This document shows, piece after piece, positions 23,695 to 30,675 of a stretch of DNA of 33,703 nucleotides (within the stretch, counting starts at the first letter, position 1; every line of letters starts with the position of its first letter). The position numbers were made by a program, and so were the translations under genes. A model generated the notes under the pieces. The model saw only the letters and a program-made list of their open reading frames with translations. It searched no databases and was not told the origin of the DNA. Source of the DNA: JANLSO01 sp031362405 (GTDB lineage Bacteria; Actinomycetota; Thermoleophilia; Miltoncostaeales; Miltoncostaeaceae); NCBI GenBank assembly GCA_031362405.1, contig JANLSO010000059.1, positions 1 to 33,703 of the forward strand. The letters run 5' to 3'.

Positions 23695-24411
23695 CTACGC
23701 CTGCGGCGGCGGAGTTTTTCGGGGCGTGCCCGCGCGCTCCACATCGGGCCGCTGTCGTAGGAGGCCGTCGACGGTGCCCGCGCTGAGGGCCATCTGCACC
23801 AACCGCATCCGTTTCTGGTTTTGGGGGAGTTCGCCGATGGCGAACTTTCCAAACAGGGCGCGCAGGTGGGCTTTGACGGCATCGACCGTGAGGAACAACT
23901 CGCGTGAAATCGACTCGTTCGTCGCCGGGCTGGCGAAACCCTGGGCCGCGGCGCAGGGTCGGCACAGGGCCGCCAACACCTTGAGCTGCGTCGCGGTCGG
24001 GGCATCGAACGGGTACTGATGCGGGGGCGCCACGGTGGTGGCCGCCTCCTCGCCCGGGGCGGGCACCCGGTAGAGCAGCGTCGTGCGTCCCACGCGGATC
24101 ACATCTCGATCCATGAGGCGCCGTCGCCCGGTGATTCGCTCGCCGTTGACCATCGTGCCGTTTCGCGACAGGCCGTCGTCGCAGACCGTCCACTCGCCGC
24201 CCACGCGGACGAGTTCCGCGTGGGCGCGAGAGACCTGATCGTCCCAGCCCAAAGCGACGTCGCACTCGTCGCTGCGGCCGATGGTGCGGTGCGTGGCGCG
24301 GCCCTCGAAGGCGATGCTGCATGCGTCTCCGGCTTCGTCACGAAACCAGATGAAGGGACAGGGCTCGCCCGCGACCTGCCGGTCGGAGGGCGCGTTGCCC
24401 GAATCATTCAC
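23695..24411 (-). CDS. FHA-domain protein with C-terminal helix-turn-helix-like region
   Basis: A 238-residue cytoplasmic protein. The FHA domain, which binds phosphothreonine, covers about residues 30-125: RTIGRSDECDVAL, VSRAHAELVRVGGEWTVCDDGLSRNGTMVNGERI. The C-terminal part (about 145-210) includes ATQLKVLAALCRP and SRELFLTVDAVKAHLRALFGKF, resembling a winged or LuxR-like DNA-binding helix pair. The GTG at 24411 is chosen because GAGGAG lies about six bases upstream; the upstream TTG at 24456 has no such site. It is divergent, with 112 bases between, from the Ser/Thr kinase gene, so it is a likely phospho-dependent output of that kinase. A Pro-rich tail ends the protein. Confidence 0.85.
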   Translation of the reverse strand: MNDSGNAPSDRQVAGEPCPFIWFRDEAGDACSIAFEGRATHRTIGRSDECDVALGWDDQVSRAHAELVRVGGEWTVCDDGLSRNGTMVNGERITGRRRLMDRDVIRVGRTTLLYRVPAPGEEAATTVAPPHQYPFDAPTATQLKVLAALCRPCAAAQGFASPATNESISRELFLTVDAVKAHLRALFGKFAIGELPQNQKRMRLVQMALSAGTVDGLLRQRPDVERAGTPRKTPPPQA

Positions 24412-24523
24412 CGGATACTCCTCGCCGCCGTCCACGTACGTGCTCGGCCACGGCAATGTAGCGAATGCCCCACATACGCCGGTAGGCTCCGTGCCGCTCA
24501 GACGATCCGGGGGTCACGCGCTG

Positions 24524-27500
24524 ATGCACGACGACGATCCAGCGCATGAGCCGACCGCCGCCCCCGGCCCGCGCGATTCCTCCTCGGTCCGCCACTCGGT
24601 GCTCGGCCCGGGCGATCTCATCGGTGGATACCGGCTCGAGGAGATCGTCGGCGTCGGCGGCATGGGCGTCGTCTTTCGCGCGCACGAACAAAGTCTCGGC
24701 CGCACGGTGGCGGTCAAGCTGATCGCCCCCGAGCACTCTGCAGACGCGCGCTTTCGCGAGTTGTTCTTGCAGGAGCTTCAGGTTGCGGCGGTGCTCGAGC
24801 ATCCGAACATCCTTCCCGTGTTCAGTGCCGGCCACGACGGTGACCATCTCTACGTCGCGATGCGCCTTGTCCGGGGCCCGTCGCTTCGCCAGATTCTCGG
24901 CACCGCCGGACGTCTGGCGCCGGCTCGCGCCGCGCGCATCGTGGCGCAGGTCGCGGCGGCTCTGGATGCCGCGCACGTGCGGGGGCTGCTGCACCGGGAC
25001 GTGAAGCCCGCAAACATTCTGATCGCGGGCATCGGAGACGAGGAGCACGTCTACCTCGCCGACTTCGGTCTGGCGGGGCGAGGACGCCTCCCGCCCGGCA
25101 GCGGTACCGACGGCTACCGCGCGCCGGAGCACCTCACCGGTGCGCCCGTGTCAGCCGCCGCTGACACATATGCCCTCGGCCGGGTTCTCGTGGCGTGTCT
25201 TTCGGGTCGCCCTGAGACTCCCGCAGGAGAGCGTGCGGATGATCTGCCCGTGGGCTTTGCCGGCGTCATCGGTCGCGCCACAGCCGACCGGGCCGAGGAC
25301 CGATTCCCCACCGCGGGCGAGTTCGCCGCAGCTCTTATGGCGCTGCGATACGACGCCGTTCTCGTGGCGAGCCCCGCCGACGCTGCGCTCGGGCGCGAGC
25401 TGTGCGCCGCGCTCACCCGCGGGAATCTCGATGCCCGGCTGGCCGACGAGAATCCGGGCGACGCGCTGGAGCTTGCGGGAGCATGCGGCCTGCTCGTCGG
25501 TGCCGACGGGCTGGGCTCCTGGTCACGGCCTGCGCTCGCGGCGGTCGGACGCATCGCCGTACGGGATCGTCAGTTTCGGCGCATGGCGATCCTCCTTCCC
25601 GGTGCCCCACCGCCCGACGACGCGACGCTCGCCGCTCTGAGGACCTGGAACTTCGTCGACCTGCGCGACGAGCCCGACGACGCGCAGAGCGCACTCGTGC
25701 GCGCCATCCGCGGGCCGTCGTTCGGGGTGCTCGGTGAGCCATCCGCGCGCTGCCCCTATCGCGGCCTGGAAAGCTTCGACGAAGACGACGCCGACATCTT
25801 CGTCGGTCGCGAGGACGACGTCGCGCGGCTCGTCGGTCACTTGGAGAAGACGCGCTTTGTCGCGATTCTGGGCCCCTCCGGCAGTGGCAAGAGTTCTGTC
25901 GTTACCTCGGGTCTCGTTCCGGCGATTCGGCGCGATGCCTTCCCCGGCAGCGGGCGGTGGCCGATCACGGTCGCGCGCCCGGGGGCCGACCCACTTCGTG
26001 CTCTGTCGCAGGCGGCCGTTCGCCTCGGTGCCGATGCCATCCCGGACCTCGCAACCGATCCCACCGGTCTCGACGCGGGGTTGCAGGCGATCCGTGGTGA
26101 TCGGGCGATGTTGGTCATCGACCAGTTCGAGGAGGTCTTCACGCTCACCGTCGATGCCGACGCCCGCAGGGCAGCAATCGATGCGATCGTCTACGCCGCG
26201 ACCGTTCCCGCTGGTCGGCTGGTCGTCGTTCTCGCCATGCGGGCCGACTTCTACCCCCGGCTCGCCGAACACGAGGCCCTGCGCACCCTTGTTGGCCGAC
26301 ACCAGTACCTCCTCGGCCCGATGCGGGCGTCGCATCTTCGCCGGGCAATCGAAGAGCCCGCACGGCGGGCCGGGCTGACGATCGAGCCCGGTCTCACACG
26401 GACCCTCATCGAAGACGTCGACGATCGACCCGGCGCACTGCCGCTCCTGTCGCATGTCCTTTTTGAACTGTGGCGGCGACGGCGTGGCAACGAGCTCACC
26501 CTCGAGGGCTACGCCGCGACCGGAGGCGTCGACGGGGCCCTGGCGCGCCGGGCCGATGAGGTCGTCGAGGCGCTCGGGCCCGAACGGGAGGCGACCGTTC
26601 GCCAGGTGATGTTGCGGCTCACACGGCCGGGTGAGGGAACCGAAGACACCCGGCGACGGGTTGCCCTCACCGAGCTCGGAGGTCGCGGCGCGGATGCCGC
26701 CGCGACCTCCGAGGTGGTGGCAGCCCTTTCCAAGGCGCGCCTTTTGACGACGGGTGTTACCCCGGGCGGGTCCGACCCGACCGTCGAGATGGCTCACGAG
26801 GCGCTGGTTCGCAGTTGGCCGCGTCTGCGCCGCTGGATCGACGACGATCGGGAGGGCCTTCGCCTTCATCGCCGGCTCAGCGACGCCACGGCCGAATGGG
26901 ATCGATCCGGTCGCGACGAATCCCACCTCCTCCGGGGTGCGCAGTTGGCGGCCTGGCAGGAACGCGATTGGTCCGAGGTCAGCCAGAACGAAGTCGCCTT
27001 CCTGGCGGAGAGTCACCAGCTGGCCGACCGCGAAACGTCGGCCCGCAGGCGTCGCACGCGCATCGTGGTCGCCGGTCTGAGCGCCGGCCTTGTTGCATTG
27101 GGCGCTCTCGCGACCACGGCCGTCGTGCAACGGCGCGCCGCCAACGCCGACCGCGACCGCGCCCTCTCGCGGCAGATCGCCGGTAGCGCGCGGGAGACGC
27201 TCGCGTCCGACCCTGAGCTCAGCAGTCTGCTCGCCCGCCGGGCCTTCGAAGTCGGCCCGACGCGCGAGGCCGAGGAGATCCTGCGACAATCGGCGTTCAC
27301 CTCACTGATGAGAACCGCGCATCCTGCGCCCCGATCGGGCGCGCTGGAGGACGTGATCTTCACCGGTTCCGGCGAGGCGGCAAGCGCCTACTCGAACGGG
27401 TCGATCGCCGTGTGGGGCCTGCACGACAACCGCGACCGGCTGGTGCTTCGCGGCCATGACGGACCCGTCACGGGCCTCGCCATGGCCCAACGGGCCTCGC

Positions 27501-29143
27501 AGATCCTGAGTGTCGGCGACGATGGAACGCTGCGCCGTTGGCAGCTCGCGAGCGGTCGCGGCGAGCGTGTGGCCGATGTTGGCGCACCGCTGACCGCGCT
27601 CAGCGTGAGCCCCCGCGCCGGCACCGCCGCCGTTGGGGCAACCGACGGACGGGTTCGCGTGATCGATCTCACCACGGGGCAGACCCGGCGCATCCTCGTC
27701 GGCCTGAACGGACGAGTGAACGCCGTGGCGATCAGCCCGGATGGCGCCACGGTTCTCGGCGGCGACGAGCAGGGCGAGCTGCGGCGGTGGACCGCCACGC
27801 GAAGCGACGTTGTTCGGCCGGCGGATCAAGAGATCGCGGTGGCCGACGTCGCCATCAGCCCCAACGGCCGGCAGATGGCGTACGCCACCGCAATCGGCGT
27901 CATGGCGGGCCCACTGGACGGTCGGCCACGGGCCACCAATACGTCCACCGAGGCCCGGTCGGTGCGCTTCGATGCGTCCGGAGATCTCCTCGTTGCCGGT
28001 GATGTCAACGGGACGGCGCGTGTGCTCGACGCGGCGACCCTCACGACGCGCGCGGTCTTGCGCGGGTCACGCGGGGTCCTTTCGGCGGCGGTCTTCGACG
28101 CCTCCTCGCGCGCGGTCCTGACCGGATCCGGCGACGGCAACGCCCGTGTGTGGGCATGGGGCGCGGCGTCATCCGATGAGGTTGTCGTCCCCGTCGACGA
28201 CTACGTGCCGGCCGGTCAGCCGGTCGAGCGCGCCGATGGCTCGATCGTCGCCATGCTGGGCAGCGGTCGGACCGCCGTCTGGCGGCCACCGGCCGCGACG
28301 TTCGCACCAGAGGGGCGGCGTCTCGTTCAACCGGCGGCCGGCTACGCCATCGATGTCGCGGGGCGTCGCGGGGTGATCGGGCTCGTCGACGGAACGGTTG
28401 TGCTGCGGGACATCTGGTCGTCGCGCGATCGACGGCTCGTTACCGGCACCGGCACGTTCTCGAACGCCGCGTTCGTGAGGCAGCTCGCGATCGGCCGCAC
28501 GCGCGTGGTTGCGGGCCGGGCGCAATCAGACCTCATGGAGTGGGACCTGTCCACCGGAGAACGCTTTGCCTTCGGGCATCGCCATCCGCTGATCACCGCC
28601 GCGGCTCTTAGCGCCGACCAGGTGCGGGTCGCCACCGGCGGAGATGACGGAATCGTCCGTGTGTGGCGCTTTGGCGACCGCACCCCGGAGCGCGAGATCC
28701 CCGGCCACGAGGGGACCGTCGCGTCGGTCGCATTTTCTCCTGATGGAACCCTGGTCGCCTCTGGCGGAGAAGACCGCTCCGTGCGTGTGCGCACGCTTGA
28801 TGGGGCGGTGGTGTCGCGTCTTCAGGGGCTGGCCACCAAGGTGAACGGGGTGGCGTTCTCGGCCGAGGGATCCCCCATCTCGATCGGAACCGACTCGGGC
28901 ATCATCGTTTGGGACTGGCGCCGTAACGTCATTCTCACCCGGCTGCCCGCCCCCGAAGCGACGTACGCCGCGTCGCTCACGAATCCCGAGCGGATCGTGA
29001 GCTTCGGCGCCGACAATCTCTCGGTTTTGCGCCGGTGGCGTTGTGCGACCTGCGCGTTGCTTGATCGCGCTCTCGCCGCCGGTCGGGCGGGCGTCACGCG
29101 CGAACTGACCGTCGACGAAAAGGTGACCTTCAACACCGAGTAG
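24524..29143 (+). CDS. Ser/Thr protein kinase-TIR-nSTAND NTPase-transmembrane-WD40 fusion protein
   Basis: A 1,539-residue signalling protein. Residues 30-270: Hanks-type kinase with GVGGMG loop, Lys65, HRDVKPAN (Asp159), DFG (Asp180) and GYRAPE; all catalytic residues present. Residues about 275-396: a TIR-like fold (YDAVLVASPADAALGRELCAAL, GLLVGADGLGSW, MAILLPGAPPPD). The position of the usual catalytic Glu, four after Trp333, is Ala337, so NAD cleavage is unlikely. Residues 410-830: nSTAND1 NTPase with CPYRGLESF, FVGRED, Walker A GPSGSGKSS (Lys456) and Walker B MLVIDQFEE (near 533). Residues about 846-869: one membrane span. Residues about 939-1510: WD40 repeats, probably outside. ATG 24524 has GGGGG about nine bases upstream; GTG 24491 is the alternative. 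Likely role: membrane sensor whose propeller detects a signal that gates the kinase. Confidence 0.93.
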   Translation: MHDDDPAHEPTAAPGPRDSSSVRHSVLGPGDLIGGYRLEEIVGVGGMGVVFRAHEQSLGRTVAVKLIAPEHSADARFRELFLQELQVAAVLEHPNILPVFSAGHDGDHLYVAMRLVRGPSLRQILGTAGRLAPARAARIVAQVAAALDAAHVRGLLHRDVKPANILIAGIGDEEHVYLADFGLAGRGRLPPGSGTDGYRAPEHLTGAPVSAAADTYALGRVLVACLSGRPETPAGERADDLPVGFAGVIGRATADRAEDRFPTAGEFAAALMALRYDAVLVASPADAALGRELCAALTRGNLDARLADENPGDALELAGACGLLVGADGLGSWSRPALAAVGRIAVRDRQFRRMAILLPGAPPPDDATLAALRTWNFVDLRDEPDDAQSALVRAIRGPSFGVLGEPSARCPYRGLESFDEDDADIFVGREDDVARLVGHLEKTRFVAILGPSGSGKSSVVTSGLVPAIRRDAFPGSGRWPITVARPGADPLRALSQAAVRLGADAIPDLATDPTGLDAGLQAIRGDRAMLVIDQFEEVFTLTVDADARRAAIDAIVYAATVPAGRLVVVLAMRADFYPRLAEHEALRTLVGRHQYLLGPMRASHLRRAIEEPARRAGLTIEPGLTRTLIEDVDDRPGALPLLSHVLFELWRRRRGNELTLEGYAATGGVDGALARRADEVVEALGPEREATVRQVMLRLTRPGEGTEDTRRRVALTELGGRGADAAATSEVVAALSKARLLTTGVTPGGSDPTVEMAHEALVRSWPRLRRWIDDDREGLRLHRRLSDATAEWDRSGRDESHLLRGAQLAAWQERDWSEVSQNEVAFLAESHQLADRETSARRRRTRIVVAGLSAGLVALGALATTAVVQRRAANADRDRALSRQIAGSARETLASDPELSSLLARRAFEVGPTREAEEILRQSAFTSLMRTAHPAPRSGALEDVIFTGSGEAASAYSNGSIAVWGLHDNRDRLVLRGHDGPVTGLAMAQRASQILSVGDDGTLRRWQLASGRGERVADVGAPLTALSVSPRAGTAAVGATDGRVRVIDLTTGQTRRILVGLNGRVNAVAISPDGATVLGGDEQGELRRWTATRSDVVRPADQEIAVADVAISPNGRQMAYATAIGVMAGPLDGRPRATNTSTEARSVRFDASGDLLVAGDVNGTARVLDAATLTTRAVLRGSRGVLSAAVFDASSRAVLTGSGDGNARVWAWGAASSDEVVVPVDDYVPAGQPVERADGSIVAMLGSGRTAVWRPPAATFAPEGRRLVQPAAGYAIDVAGRRGVIGLVDGTVVLRDIWSSRDRRLVTGTGTFSNAAFVRQLAIGRTRVVAGRAQSDLMEWDLSTGERFAFGHRHPLITAAALSADQVRVATGGDDGIVRVWRFGDRTPEREIPGHEGTVASVAFSPDGTLVASGGEDRSVRVRTLDGAVVSRLQGLATKVNGVAFSAEGSPISIGTDSGIIVWDWRRNVILTRLPAPEATYAASLTNPERIVSFGADNLSVLRRWRCATCALLDRALAAGRAGVTRELTVDEKVTFNTE

Positions 29144-29299
29144 CGGCGGTTGTGGGGGAGGGCGGCAACTTTTCACCCTAGGGGGGCGTGATGTCCGTCG
29201 TGGCCGCGACGAAGGTGGCCGCGACGGGCCACGAAATCTCACGGAACTCTGGTGAGGCGGCGCGTCGCATTGCCCTGAGACGCGAGACAGGGGGTTTCG
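29144..29299 (+). promoter_or_regulatory. upstream region of the HopA1-LanC block, with CACCCTAGGGGGG
   Basis: The 156 bases before the block contain ACTTTTCACCCTAGGGGGG (29170-29186), with a CCCTAGGG palindrome that resembles the element after the response-regulator gene. A 43-codon ORF starting at ATG 29191 lacks Cys and is probably not coding. No clear -35/-10 pair was found. Confidence 0.3.
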
Positions 29300-29674
29300 A
29301 TGCCCGAACACGACGACCATGACGCTCTACGGCAGCGGGGCCTCGGCGGAACGCGGATCCGCGGCATTGTGGCCAGGGGTCGCCCGGAGTGGTTTCGCGG
29401 AAACCGCCGTGAGACGCTGCATATCGAGCTGGGCAGCGACGCGCACCGCTTCGTGCGCTGCTACGCGACCGATGTGCTGGCGAGCGAGGCCGACCCGCGG
29501 GGCGGCTGCGTGGTGCGGCTCAAACGCAACGCGCGTCTGGAATACGTCGTCGCCTACCGCGCGGTGAGCGATGATTTCGCCGATCTGCTCGATGGCGCGA
29601 TCGTCGAACACGGCTCGAGCGCGTCGATCGACTCGAGAATCGCGCGATCACCCAAGCCCTGCCGGTCGCTGTGA
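29300..29674 (+). CDS. 124-residue protein of unknown family, first gene of the HopA1-LanC block
   Basis: AGGGGG lies about six bases before ATG 29300. The protein has a basic, strand-rich body (GTRIRGIVARGRPEWFRGN, LHIELGSDAHRFVRCYATDV, CVVRLKRNARLEYVVAYRAV), then an acidic helix (DDFADLLDGAIVE), and ends with a Ser-rich tail, GSSASIDSRIARSPKPCRSL, with one Cys near the end. I do not recognise the family. The stop overlaps the kinase ATG as TGATG, so it is translated in strict coupling with the kinase. The layout (folded or leader-like part, then a Ser-rich tail with a Cys) allows it to be a modification substrate or a partner protein of the cassette; neither is shown. Confidence 0.75.
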   Translation: MPEHDDHDALRQRGLGGTRIRGIVARGRPEWFRGNRRETLHIELGSDAHRFVRCYATDVLASEADPRGGCVVRLKRNARLEYVVAYRAVSDDFADLLDGAIVEHGSSASIDSRIARSPKPCRSL

Positions 29675-30675
29675 TGCCCGCGCCGCGCCGGGTGCCGGTA
29701 TCCGAGACCACCCTCCCCTCGTTCGCGTCGCGCCTCGACCCGGCGGACGTCGTCGACGCACAGGTCTGCGTGCGCGATGTTTCCGGACGAAACTCGGTGA
29801 CCCGGGTCGACGTTGTCGGGCGCGGGGGCGGCATGGTCTACAAAGCCTCGGCGACCGCCCGCGTCGAGGCGCGCGTGATCGGGGTCTTGGCACGCGATGC
29901 CGAGGTGCGACCGCACCTGCCGACGGTGGTAGCCGTCGACGATGAGGGGATCACCTTCGCGGCCCTCGACGCACGCTCGATCTTCTCGGGCGCCGTCGAC
30001 GGCCTGCAGCCTGCAGAGGCGTCGGCCGCGCAGCTCGGCACTGCCCTTGCCCGTCTGCATTCCGGTTCGACGGAGGGTCTTCCCTCCGCCCCAACGCCGT
30101 ATCCCTTCGCCAGCGGGTGGCCCTGGGTGGAGGACCTCATCGACATGTCCTGGGGTGATTGTGAGGTGATTGAGATCATCCAGAACTCGGATGCTCTGCA
30201 CAGCCGGGTTCACGAGGTCCGGGCCGGTTGGCGGCCCACCGCACCGATCCACGGCGACATTCGCGACGCCAACGTCATGGTCGACGACGACGATCCGACG
30301 CAGGTGACGTTGATCGACTGGGAAACCGGGGGATGCGGCGACCCGGCATGGGATATCGCGTCGGCGCTCGGTGAGCGACTCGGCACCTGGATCGTCGCCG
30401 GTGAACGTCACCCGGCCGGGCCCGCGGGCGCCGACGCATTCGAGCTGGTGAGGGTCATGTCGTCGGTCTGGGATGCGTACCGTCCCGCGCCCGCGGCCGA
30501 TGACGAGATGCTCGAGCGGGCTCTTCGGTGGATACCGGTGCGTCTTGTCCAGCGGGCTCTGGAGGCGACGGCCTCGACCCTTCAGGCAAGTGCCACAACC
30601 CGCGCGACGCTCCAGATGGCCGAGAATCTCTGCCTCCAACCGGAGCGCCTGCGTCGTGGCATTCTCGGTCGCTGA
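29674..30675 (+). CDS. APH/choline-kinase-like phosphotransferase (class V lanthipeptide kinase type)
   Basis: A 333-residue protein of the aminoglycoside-phosphotransferase fold. The catalytic loop HGDIRDANVMVD is at about 193-204 (His193, Asp195, Asn200) and the metal-binding LIDWETGGCGDPAWDIAS has Asp215. The N-lobe has VVGRGGGMVYKASA, a glycine-rich loop with Lys. Such kinases phosphorylate small molecules, but in class V lanthipeptide clusters a protein of this fold phosphorylates Ser/Thr of a precursor peptide, preparing it for elimination. ATG 29674 shares its A with the upstream TGA. The downstream HopA1-LanC gene starts inside its 3' end. Coupling to those partners favours the peptide-kinase reading over drug resistance. 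Confidence 0.83.
   Translation: MPAPRRVPVSETTLPSFASRLDPADVVDAQVCVRDVSGRNSVTRVDVVGRGGGMVYKASATARVEARVIGVLARDAEVRPHLPTVVAVDDEGITFAALDARSIFSGAVDGLQPAEASAAQLGTALARLHSGSTEGLPSAPTPYPFASGWPWVEDLIDMSWGDCEVIEIIQNSDALHSRVHEVRAGWRPTAPIHGDIRDANVMVDDDDPTQVTLIDWETGGCGDPAWDIASALGERLGTWIVAGERHPAGPAGADAFELVRVMSSVWDAYRPAPAADDEMLERALRWIPVRLVQRALEATASTLQASATTRATLQMAENLCLQPERLRRGILGR

Noticed and set aside
21873..24005. 710-codon minus-strand frame opposite the multicopper oxidases
   Set aside because: It runs through three real genes, is rich in Arg/His/Val and has no recognisable motif; an antisense artefact of GC-rich codons.
25523..27289. 588-codon minus-strand frame opposite the kinase-nSTAND gene
   Set aside because: The plus strand has clear Walker and TIR-like motifs; the antisense frame has none.
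29191..29322. 43-codon ORF before the 124-residue gene, considered as a precursor peptide
   Set aside because: It lacks Cys, runs 23 bases into the next gene and has biased Ala/Arg composition; the G-rich run before it is too close to the ATG for a good ribosome binding site.
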